5,348 nt of DNA from Rhodothermales bacterium (lineage in GTDB: Bacteria > Bacteroidota > Rhodothermia > Rhodothermales > VXPQ01). Made by a program: the position numbers and the translations under genes. Location: assembly GCA_028283985.1 (NCBI GenBank), contig JANQSQ010000512.1, positions 1 through 5,348 of the forward strand, read 5' to 3'. The first letter of the stretch is position 1. Every line of letters starts with the position of its first letter. Positions 1 to 5,348 of this stretch are shown here, piece by piece. The notes below the pieces were generated by a model, which saw only the letters and a program-made list of their open reading frames with translations, searched no databases and was not told the origin of the DNA.

Positions 1-92
1 AACCTTCCTTGCAGGCGCCGGACGCCCCCTACCGTGAGATATATCCTCCGGTCGCCGGAAGTATCTGATGGGAGAACGGGGTGGTCATCCGA

Positions 93-2255
93 TCAGCTCC
101 CGACCGGTCGGAGCCGGTCAAGCGGGGTGAAATCCGGACGGAACGCCCCCTGCTCGATGCGATACACGCGGTCGGCCCGAGGCAGGAACGCAGCCGAATG
201 CGAGGCCACGATCGCAATGCAATCCTTGCGGTAGCGGTCCAGCATATCCATGGCCTGTTGCGCCGTCGCGCTGTCCATGGCGGAAGTGGGCTCGTCGAGC
301 AGGAGCACCTGCGGATCGCGCACCAGCGCCCGCGCCAGACCTACCAGTTGCTGCTGTCCGCCGGAAAGCGCGGCGCCCCCTTCTCCTACAAGGGTCAGGT
401 AGCCGCCGGGCAACACGTCGAAAAAATCCGAGATCCCTAGATCCTCGCATTTTCGTATGGCTTCCTGCGGGTCGATTGGAAGGCCCAGCCGGATGTTGTC
501 GACCAGCGTGCCGCTGAATATCCGGACGTTCTGAGGCACGACGCCAAGCATATCCCGCCATCCGGTCACGGAAAATTCGTTCCAGTCGCAGCCGTTAACC
601 AGCACCTCGCCCGATTCGGGCGCCGCAAGACGCTGCAGCATCCGCAATAGCGAAGACTTGCCGGATCCCGTGCTCCCGACAATCAACATGAGTTCCCCGC
701 AATGGCAGGTAAACGAAACATCGCCGAGCAAGGTCAACTGACCGGGGTAACCGAAGGTAACGCAGCGCGTCTCAAGACGGCGTACGAAACCGATAGGGCT
801 CCTTGCGGCCTCTTCCGCAAGGTCGTATTCGGGGCTGAGCGAGGTAAACTGATAGATCCGGTCGAAAGCCACCTTCGCCTCCTGAAAATCCACGTTCGCC
901 GTGGCCAGCGCCTGGGCGCTCGGTACGATCATCCCGATCATTTGCAGAATGGCGACCATCGCTCCCATGCCCATGGCGTCACCGAGCACGAGAATCGACG
1001 CCCACGCAAGTACGCCGGTGACAATCATAGCGCCCGCCATCGCCAGCACGCCGCCGAACTGTACGGCAACCCGGCCCAGGCGATAAATCTCTTCCTGCAG
1101 GTGGGTGTACGTATCGCGCATCAGCCGGGTAAACACCGACTCGGCATTGGCCGACTTGATCGCCTCGATACCCCGGATGGCTTCAACGTACCCGCTCTTG
1201 TTCAGCGAATGCGCCGTCATAATGCGCTGCTGTCCCTTCACGATGGGCTGGTGGAAATGTCGGGACACCAGTATAAAAAACAGGAGCGCAAGAGCTACCG
1301 CCCCGGCAATCTCCGGACTGTGCGCGAAGATGAACGCCATCCCCGCAACGAGAACCAGCGCCTCAATGACTACACCGCCCAGCACATGCGTTACGGTTTG
1401 CTGAAGCCGCTCGGTGTCGTTCAGGCGGGCGATCAGGTCGCCCGTCTTGCGCGAACCGAAAAAGGCATAGGGAAGGCGAAGCAGGTCGTCGAGAAATCGT
1501 CTCGTGATGCGGTTATTGAACGCGCGGGCCTGCCCCAGAAGAAGCAGTTGCCGGACAATGCCCATTCCCGCCTGCGCCGCCAGCACCAGCAGAAGAAGCG
1601 CCAATCCGACAGCAAGTTGCTCCACGTTCCGTTGCGGGAGTATGTCGTCAATGAGCGCTTTGGAAAAGAAGGCCATCGCAAGACCGAATGCAGACACAAG
1701 ACTGCCAAGCGCAACCGACAGAGCAAGGGGGCGCATGTCTTCCCGGATGGCGTCCCGCAACCATTTCCGCTTGGCCGACGCCCGGCGATTTCGAGTCACG
1801 AATCCGCGGCCCGGGCGCAATAGCAGCAGCGCCCTGCTCTCCCATATTTTTTCGAGTTCTCCCGCATCATACCAGACAAGACCGGCCTCCGGGTCGCCAA
1901 TAAGGAAGTCATCCCCGAAACACCCGAAAAGAATCACGTAATGCTGGCGAATCCCGTTCAGCACCACATGCAGCACCGCCGGCGCCTCCAGCCCGGCAAG
2001 GTCGTCCATCCCCGCTTCGTAGGGATCCGATATGAGGTCGATTTTACCCGCCGCCTGATGCAGACCCAGCAGCGTGGCGCCCTGCGACATGGTGCCGCTA
2101 AGGCTGCGCAGCCTCTCCATGGTTTCCTCGCCCCCGAAAAAACGAACGATCCAGGCAAGGCAGGCCACCCCGCAATCGGACTGGTCGAGTTGCCGGACGA
2201 TCGACTTCGCCACCCGCTTTGTCGTTTCCCTGCGGAGGTTTCCGCTTCGGATCAT
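93..2255 (-). CDS. C39-peptidase ABC transporter for double-glycine peptides (SunT/LagD-like)
   Basis: This 720-residue inner-membrane protein is predicted to cut leaders after a double glycine on the cytoplasmic side and export the mature peptide using ATP. Seen in the sequence: an N-terminal C39 domain (about 18-150) with QLDQSDCG giving catalytic Cys28 and oxyanion Gln22, then His105 (RQHYVIL) and Asp121 (GDPEAG), so the Cys-His-Asp set is complete. A membrane domain follows (about 175-450, several hydrophobic helices). The C-terminal ATPase (about 490-705) has Walker A GSTGSGKSS (527-535), Q-loop Gln575, signature LSGGQ (630-634), Walker B LLLDEP (651-656), D-loop SAMD and His686. The length is normal for the family. 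The ATG overlaps the stop of the upstream thioredoxin-like gene (ATGA), which implies translational coupling. The likely substrates are the two GG-leader peptides at 3613-4051. No HlyD-type adaptor lies in the window. The family call is firm; the substrate is inferred from context. Confidence 0.97.
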   Translation of the reverse strand: MIRSGNLRRETTKRVAKSIVRQLDQSDCGVACLAWIVRFFGGEETMERLRSLSGTMSQGATLLGLHQAAGKIDLISDPYEAGMDDLAGLEAPAVLHVVLNGIRQHYVILFGCFGDDFLIGDPEAGLVWYDAGELEKIWESRALLLLRPGRGFVTRNRRASAKRKWLRDAIREDMRPLALSVALGSLVSAFGLAMAFFSKALIDDILPQRNVEQLAVGLALLLLVLAAQAGMGIVRQLLLLGQARAFNNRITRRFLDDLLRLPYAFFGSRKTGDLIARLNDTERLQQTVTHVLGGVVIEALVLVAGMAFIFAHSPEIAGAVALALLFFILVSRHFHQPIVKGQQRIMTAHSLNKSGYVEAIRGIEAIKSANAESVFTRLMRDTYTHLQEEIYRLGRVAVQFGGVLAMAGAMIVTGVLAWASILVLGDAMGMGAMVAILQMIGMIVPSAQALATANVDFQEAKVAFDRIYQFTSLSPEYDLAEEAARSPIGFVRRLETRCVTFGYPGQLTLLGDVSFTCHCGELMLIVGSTGSGKSSLLRMLQRLAAPESGEVLVNGCDWNEFSVTGWRDMLGVVPQNVRIFSGTLVDNIRLGLPIDPQEAIRKCEDLGISDFFDVLPGGYLTLVGEGGAALSGGQQQLVGLARALVRDPQVLLLDEPTSAMDSATAQQAMDMLDRYRKDCIAIVASHSAAFLPRADRVYRIEQGAFRPDFTPLDRLRPVGS

Positions 2256-2782
2256 GACCCCTTTCCCCCCGCAGCGGCTTCCGCGATTTTCCCGATCGCC
2301 GCAAGCCCCTCGAACGCCCTCCGCAGCCGCCCGTCCGGACCGTACACAAGCGTCGTCGGGACTACATCGATGCCCAGGTTTTCCCCAAGCACCGAGGCCG
2401 TATCCCGGAGTACGTTGAACCAGGGCACTGTATCGATTCCCGTTTCCCGGGCAAACTCCCCTACCACGCCAGACTCTTCCCAGGCCACGAAAAACACGTT
2501 TTGCTCCTCCAGAAGCGCCGCGTTCTGCCGAAACGCGCGCAATTCCGCGCGGCAGTACTCGCAGGTGGTCGTAAAGAATACGAGCACGACGCTTTGCTCC
2601 CCGGTGGAGTGCAAGGGTACAAGCGCCCCGTGCAGATTCACGAGATACGCCTCCGGAAGCCGGAGGCGACGTTCGGCGGCTTCGAGGCGTTCGTTCCTTA
2701 TATCATGGGCCTGCACCCCAAGCCACGCCACCACGCCAAGCATCGCTGCTATAGCCAAAACGGCTCCGATCTTCTTCATCAT
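2252..2782 (-). CDS. membrane-anchored TlpA-like thiol-disulfide oxidoreductase
   Basis: This 176-residue thioredoxin-fold protein is anchored by one N-terminal hydrophobic helix (about 5-24, after Lys3-Lys4) with no obvious signal peptidase site, so the catalytic domain should face the periplasm or cell exterior. Seen: the active site TTTCEYCRAE with Cys74 and Cys77, preceded by the strand VVLVFF, and a cis-proline at Pro142 in DVVPTT followed by LVYGPDG. That is the usual thioredoxin/TlpA/redoxin order. Two start codons are adjacent (2782 and 2779). The Shine-Dalgarno signal is poor, and the start lies 8 bp after the membrane gene's stop, so coupled translation is likely. The stop overlaps the exporter start. 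By family the role is thiol oxidation, reduction or isomerisation. By context it probably acts on the cysteines of the exported peptides, as thioredoxin-like proteins do in glycocin operons such as that of sublancin. Whether it oxidises or reduces cannot be read from the motif. Confidence 0.93.
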   Translation of the reverse strand: MMKKIGAVLAIAAMLGVVAWLGVQAHDIRNERLEAAERRLRLPEAYLVNLHGALVPLHSTGEQSVVLVFFTTTCEYCRAELRAFRQNAALLEEQNVFFVAWEESGVVGEFARETGIDTVPWFNVLRDTASVLGENLGIDVVPTTLVYGPDGRLRRAFEGLAAIGKIAEAAAGGKGS

Positions 2783-2790
2783 GTGCGCGC

Positions 2791-3465
2791 TTAAAAAACG
2801 GAAAGAAGGAAAAACGTGAATCCGGCGACAAGGAGCGCCGTGCCGCCGCCATAGGAGACTATTACCAGCAGCGGAACGTTGTGCGGAGAAGTGTCGGCCA
2901 CAAGGCGAATAGCGTATACCAGCGCCGCCGCGTACGCAACCTCAAAAAGATTGAGGGTTCGTAAGAGATAGGAAGCCCACATATTGCCCTGGTCGATTTC
3001 CACGAGATTCACGGCGGCAAGCGGGTAAAAAAACGTGCTTGTATCCGGAAAAACGAGCATCCAGGCAAGACGGATCAGTGCAGCTGCAATCCATACGACT
3101 TCCGCGAGGGAGGCGGCATGGAAAAGATTGGAAAAGCGCGCGTTCCACGTGATGATTGCAGCGCCCAGAGCAAGGCACGCCGCCGTAAAACCGATCTTCA
3201 TGAACACATACAGCGGCGTGAACGCGTACCCTATCCAGCGGAGCGGTCCACTTGCCCGTGGAAGTTGCGGAATGCCCTCTTCGGCAGGCGGCGTCCGCAC
3301 ATACTCGTCGGTTATCCAATTGATCACGACGTACAGCACCGCATAGAAGAACGGAAGCAACCAGAACAACCATTTGTCGGGACTTTTTTTCGACGTACTG
3401 TCAGCGGGTGCAGCCCACCCGCTGCGGGACAGCGCAGGCTGCGCCGTATCGTTTCCGAATGTCAT
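2791..3465 (-). CDS. polytopic membrane protein, family not recognised (candidate immunity or accessory protein)
   Basis: A 224-residue integral membrane protein that I do not recognise. A polar N-terminus of about 30 residues ends in Lys/Asp (SKKSPDK). About five hydrophobic segments follow, near 31-51, 80-106, 119-139, 167-189 and 199-224, with the last running to the C-terminus. The first loop is Pro-rich and acidic (VRTPPAEEGIPQLP). A segment NLFEVAYAAALVYAI follows a short LVEIDQGN loop. The five-helix layout recalls Yip1-like proteins, but I see no diagnostic motif. No Cys pair or catalytic motif suggests a DsbB or VKOR role. The ATG is the first in-frame start and has AAGGA 7 bp upstream. 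It is the first gene after the peptide pair and hairpin, and 8 bp upstream of the thioredoxin-like gene. Small multi-pass proteins beside bacteriocin precursors are often immunity proteins, so that is a reasonable but unproven guess. It is confidently coding; its function is open. Confidence 0.88.
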   Translation of the reverse strand: MTFGNDTAQPALSRSGWAAPADSTSKKSPDKWLFWLLPFFYAVLYVVINWITDEYVRTPPAEEGIPQLPRASGPLRWIGYAFTPLYVFMKIGFTAACLALGAAIITWNARFSNLFHAASLAEVVWIAAALIRLAWMLVFPDTSTFFYPLAAVNLVEIDQGNMWASYLLRTLNLFEVAYAAALVYAIRLVADTSPHNVPLLVIVSYGGGTALLVAGFTFFLLSVF

Positions 3466-3472
3466 CGCAGAT

Positions 3473-3477
3473 TCCTT
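3473..3477 (-). promoter_or_regulatory. ribosome binding site of the membrane protein gene
   Basis: AAGGA on the minus strand lies 7 bases before the ATG at 3465. It shows that the gene after the hairpin has its own translation start and does not depend on coupling to the peptide genes. I found no convincing promoter in the 147 bp between the second peptide stop and this start. Confidence 0.6.
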
Positions 3478-3549
3478 AATACCGTATTTCCTGGGACATA
3501 CCCATCGACAGCCCCGATTCCTTGCCGGCGCGTTCGAAGGATGTTTTGC

Positions 3550-3606
3550 AAAAGAGAAAAGACCATCAGGGATGCGGGGGCGGATACGGGATGTATCCGC
3601 CCCCGC
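3550..3606 (-). terminator. strong hairpin after the peptide genes, possible partial terminator or mRNA stabiliser
   Basis: A perfect 14-bp inverted repeat spans 3574-3606. Read on the minus strand, the arm GCGGGGGCGGATAC is followed by a 5-base loop and GTATCCGCCCCCGC. It begins 6 bases after the stop codon of the second peptide. A pyrimidine tract TTTTCTCTTTT (3560-3550) follows, but about 13 bases beyond the stem, which is too far for a textbook intrinsic terminator. It may therefore act as a leaky terminator, or protect the 3' end of a short peptide mRNA. Either would raise peptide expression relative to the membrane, thioredoxin-like and exporter genes downstream. The structure is seen directly; its effect is inferred. 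Confidence 0.5.
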
Positions 3607-3612
3607 CGCGCA

Positions 3613-3786
3613 TCAACTTCCGCAGAGCGCATAGCACAAGGCATTCCCCACCAATCCCATCGGGTTGAATGGCCCGGGACCGGAGCATAGCCACCAGGCC
3701 AGAAGGTACTGCGGGGACTTTCCGTCGCATGGGATATCGGCGCCGCCGGATACGGCGGCCATTCGGATAACGTCAAGAGTTTTCAT
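3613..3786 (-). CDS. double-glycine leader precursor peptide with four-Cys core (bacteriocin-like)
   Basis: A 57-codon gene, short enough to be missed by a typical length cutoff. The leader is MKTLDVIRMAAVSGG (1-15), with Leu at -12, Met at -7, Val at -4 and Gly-Gly at -2/-1. Those are the positions that C39 peptidases normally read, although the usual acidic residue at -8 is Arg. The predicted 42-residue core starts ADIPCDGKSP, continues with an aromatic stretch (QYLLAWWLC) and a Gly/Pro turn (SGPGPFNP), and ends GNALCYALCGS. Its four cysteines (20, 34, 51, 55) could form two disulfides, fitting the thioredoxin-like gene downstream. The ATG has GGTGA 6 bases upstream. The gene lies 40 bp after the first GG peptide, which also begins MKTL, and is followed by a strong hairpin. 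I match the core to no known bacteriocin family. A signalling or other secreted peptide is also possible. Confidence 0.8.
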   Translation of the reverse strand: MKTLDVIRMAAVSGGADIPCDGKSPQYLLAWWLCSGPGPFNPMGLVGNALCYALCGS

Positions 3787-3792
3787 GGTCAA

Positions 3793-3797
3793 TCACC
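3793..3797 (-). promoter_or_regulatory. ribosome binding site of the four-Cys peptide gene
   Basis: GGTGA on the minus strand, 6 bases before the ATG at 3786. It is the same core as in the AAGGTGA before the other peptide gene. It supports this short frame as translated and fixes its start. Confidence 0.6.
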
Positions 3798-3826
3798 GTT
3801 GAATTTGGGTTGGATAACAAAGGACT

Positions 3827-4051
3827 TCAGCTTCCGGCAAACTTGCAGATCACAAGCCCTCCTATGGCGCCGGCCACATAGCCGGCGGCTGCGATCACCG
3901 TGGCCGTCCCGCCCGTGGCAAGCCCGATCGCAAACGCTCCGACGATCGAGCCTGCGGCCATCGACGACGGAATCGTCACTCCAAGGGTTGACCAGATGTT
4001 TTTGCATCTGCCCCCGACAAGCTGCATTTGTTCAAGCGTCAATGTTTTCAT
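3827..4051 (-). CDS. double-glycine leader precursor peptide with hydrophobic Gly/Ala-rich core (class II bacteriocin-like)
   Basis: A 74-residue precursor. The leader MKTLTLEQMQLVGG (1-14) is a clear double-glycine type and should be cut by the C39 exporter encoded downstream. The predicted 60-residue core starts RCKNIW and is then long, uncharged and rich in Gly, Ala, Ile and Val, with GxxxG spacings (Gly34-Gly38 and Gly57-Gly61-Gly65). It ends LVICKFAGS. Its only cysteines, 16 and 69, lie at the two ends and could join them by one disulfide. Such cores suggest membrane insertion, as in pore-forming class II bacteriocins. The frame is open upstream to 4159, inside the glycosyltransferase gene, but AAGGTGA 5 bases before the ATG at 4051 and the fit of the leader select this start. 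It lies 65 bp after the glycosyltransferase stop and 40 bp before the second peptide gene. Activity and target are inferred from type only. Confidence 0.87.
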   Translation of the reverse strand: MKTLTLEQMQLVGGRCKNIWSTLGVTIPSSMAAGSIVGAFAIGLATGGTATVIAAAGYVAGAIGGLVICKFAGS

Positions 4052-4116
4052 GGTTTTCACCTTGTTAAAACGAGTTTCGAAATAGCAACGGTCGCATAGC
4101 GTCGAAAAGCACCGAC
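4052..4116 (-). other. spacer between glycosyltransferase and peptide genes, possible weak promoter
   Basis: This 65-bp gap carries the ribosome binding site described separately. On the minus strand TATTTCGA lies about 20 bases after TTTTCG, loosely like the TTG and TAnnTTTG elements of Bacteroidota promoters but with mismatches. No strong sigma-70 box is visible. The peptide genes may be read from the glycosyltransferase transcript, from this weak element, or both. Confidence 0.2.
4057..4063 (-). promoter_or_regulatory. ribosome binding site that decides the start of the hydrophobic peptide gene
   Basis: AAGGTGA on the minus strand, 5 bases before the ATG at 4051. The reading frame stays open for another 36 codons upstream, into the end of the glycosyltransferase gene. 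This site is the main evidence for the short 74-residue product over a 110-residue one. Confidence 0.75.
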
Positions 4117-5348
4117 CTACGCGACGCCGACTTCTTCCATGCGCGCCTGTCTGGCGCACAGTACGATGTCGGACCAGTGTTGCGCGAGTGTTCCATATGC
4201 GCCGACCAGATCACGCAAGTGCGATCTGCGTTCGGCTGCATCGCCGGTCAAATCAATCGGCGCATTGCATTCCGGCTGCGTAACAAACCGCTCCAGAGTA
4301 CGCGCCAGGCGTTCCAGATCCGACCGCATGGGCGAAATCGATCCGGCCGGACCCGACAACGCATGTTCGATGTGCAGCATCAGCATCCCCGTGGACCGCT
4401 CTACGGCGGTCCTACACGCAAGATCGAAGTCGGGTTGGTCAAGCGATCCATACGCCGCCAGACGATCCCCCAGATCGTGCAGTCTGCGAGGAAGCCGATC
4501 AGGCTGCAAGGCGTCCCATTCCTCGATCAGGGCGGTCAGGATGTCGTTGATCCTGAACCCCTCGAAATCAATCTCCGCCGGAAACGGAACACGCTCCCGC
4601 GGGGGGCGATGCTCGATGGCGTATCCCTCGCAGAATCCCCGGAGCAGCAGGGGGAAAACGGCTTCCAGGATTGCGCTGAATACGCCGTCCTCGTTGCGCC
4701 CCACGGGCATGAATGGCGGAAGCATTTGCCGGTTGTCGATGCCCACATTCATACCGAGACAGAACAACCCGTTGCCGATGGTGCGGCGTGCAACGAGGCG
4801 GCCTACCTCGCGGGTACGCATGCCTTCCGCATATCCGCACCGGACCAGTCTGCCAAGAGAAGCCCCCTCAAGAAACAGCCTCGATACATTCGACCATGTG
4901 CCGGCATCTCCCGTATGGCCGATAAAGGTAAGTCCAATCCCGGCGTCCGGCAGACGCCGCAGCAGTTTCGGTTGCAAGTCATCTATGACGATATCCTCTC
5001 GAGAGGATTCATCCAGCAACCGTACCGCCGGGCGCCCAAGGAGCGTTTCGTGCACTTCGATAAAACTTGCTTCCATCGCCTGCTCCCAATCGCAAGCTCC
5101 GAACCAGTACTCATTGGGATCGGCGCTCGAAGAAAGGGCTATGCCAGGCCGGGTATCCGGCCCCTCGAAGAGAGGCAGCTTCGTATCGTCATCGACATGC
5201 ACGGAAAGCTCGCCTGCCGTGGCCAGCAACAGCGCATTCCGGTTCGCCCCGTAATTCGTGCCGCACGCTTCATGCCCATAGAGTGCGAAACGCAATATGT
5301 CCGGGCTGCAACCGGTCTCGTAAGCCAGCGTGCGTATCAGGTTTGCCC
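4117..5348 (-). CDS. probable GT-A-fold glycosyltransferase, N-terminus beyond the window
   Basis: The frame is open to the window edge, so 409 residues are visible and the start is missing. A TTG at 5295 is internal and should not be taken as the start, because residues before it (ANLIRTLAYETG) continue the fold. Numbering from the first full codon, the motif GANRNALLLATAGEL (33-47) leads into VDDDT (51-55). This is the usual GT-A arrangement of a conserved Arg-Asn helix before the metal and nucleotide-sugar binding Asp cluster. Later, PPFMPVGRNEDGVF (210-223) resembles the acceptor-site E-D motif, followed by IEHRP with His246, a possible metal or phosphate ligand. The rest, roughly 265-409, looks mainly helical and I do not recognise it. 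No membrane helix is visible, so it is probably cytoplasmic. It is the gene immediately upstream of the two GG peptides. Glycosylation of those peptides is possible, but surface polysaccharide work cannot be excluded. The glycosyltransferase call comes from motifs only. Confidence 0.75.
   Translation of the reverse strand, partial: ANLIRTLAYETGCSPDILRFALYGHEACGTNYGANRNALLLATAGELSVHVDDDTKLPLFEGPDTRPGIALSSSADPNEYWFGACDWEQAMEASFIEVHETLLGRPAVRLLDESSREDIVIDDLQPKLLRRLPDAGIGLTFIGHTGDAGTWSNVSRLFLEGASLGRLVRCGYAEGMRTREVGRLVARRTIGNGLFCLGMNVGIDNRQMLPPFMPVGRNEDGVFSAILEAVFPLLLRGFCEGYAIEHRPPRERVPFPAEIDFEGFRINDILTALIEEWDALQPDRLPRRLHDLGDRLAAYGSLDQPDFDLACRTAVERSTGMLMLHIEHALSGPAGSISPMRSDLERLARTLERFVTQPECNAPIDLTGDAAERRSHLRDLVGAYGTLAQHWSDIVLCARQARMEEVGVA

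Noticed and set aside
45..61. Hairpin after the exporter stop (CCTCCGG / CCGGAAG with a 3-base loop)
   Set aside because: It is a 7-bp stem with one wobble pair and no T-run on either side, too weak to call a terminator.
29..88. Short minus-strand frame after the exporter (MTTPFSHQILPATGGYISR)
   Set aside because: It is only 19 codons with no ribosome binding site. The internal GG is not in a leader context.
702..1823. Long plus-strand open frame (373 codons) opposite the exporter gene
   Set aside because: It is fully antisense to a well-supported ABC transporter, is rich in Arg, His and Gln, and shows no domain. This is a typical shadow in GC-rich DNA.
1941..2819. Plus-strand open frame (292 codons) opposite the exporter and thioredoxin-like genes
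   Set aside because: It spans two confident minus-strand genes and their junction, with low-complexity Ser/Arg/Pro composition.
3462..3776. Minus-strand 104-codon frame whose stop overlaps the membrane gene start (ATGA), including an internal 34-codon frame from 3566
   Set aside because: The overlap looks like coupling, but the frame crosses the four-Cys peptide gene and the hairpin in another phase, has no good ribosome binding site and no recognisable composition.
3827..4159. Extended 110-residue version of the hydrophobic peptide starting at 4159
   Set aside because: It would start inside the glycosyltransferase gene and place a basic Cys-rich stretch before a complete GG leader. The strong site AAGGTGA favours 4051.
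4139..5254. Plus-strand open frame (371 codons) opposite the glycosyltransferase
   Set aside because: The composition is Ser/Arg/Pro-rich with no motif. The minus-strand frame has coherent GT-A motifs.
4117..5295. TTG at 5295 as the glycosyltransferase start
   Set aside because: The frame continues open to the window edge with sequence consistent with the N-terminal GT-A fold, and too little would remain before the RN/DDD motifs.

Overview
The window is a compact run of six genes, all on the minus strand, so it is transcribed from right to left. The sequence looks bacterial and GC-rich, with short or overlapping gene junctions. Precursor peptides with a 'MKTLTLEQMQ...GG' style leader, together with a C39-peptidase ABC exporter and a membrane-anchored TlpA-like oxidoreductase, suggest a Gram-negative lineage, perhaps Bacteroidota or Rhodothermota. 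That placement is an inference and is weak.

Layout in transcription order: (1) 5348-4117, the 3' part of a gene whose start lies outside the window. It encodes a probable GT-A-fold glycosyltransferase with a DDD motif, a later E-D motif and a His. (2) 4051-3827, a 74-residue double-glycine leader peptide with a long, hydrophobic, Gly/Ala-rich core and two Cys near its ends. (3) 3786-3613, a second double-glycine leader peptide of 57 residues with a four-Cys core; it is short and easily missed. (4) A perfect 14-bp hairpin at 3574-3606, just after the second peptide. (5) 3465-2791, an unrecognised polytopic membrane protein. (6) 2782-2252, a membrane-anchored thioredoxin-like protein with a CEYC active site. 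(7) 2255-93, a peptidase-containing ABC transporter with intact C39 and ATPase motifs. Positions 1-92 hold no gene that I can support.

The set reads as a bacteriocin-like secreted-peptide cassette. The two precursors would be cut after their double glycine and exported by the C39 ABC transporter. Their cysteines would be oxidised or edited by the thioredoxin-like protein. The membrane protein is a candidate immunity or accessory factor. The adjacent glycosyltransferase raises the possibility of a glycocin-like (glycosylated, disulfide-containing) product, but only its position supports that. The hairpin between the peptide pair and the export genes could give high peptide expression with lower expression of the machinery.

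The parts belong to known classes, but I recognise neither core peptide. The most novel material is the peptide pair, the membrane protein and the link to the glycosyltransferase.
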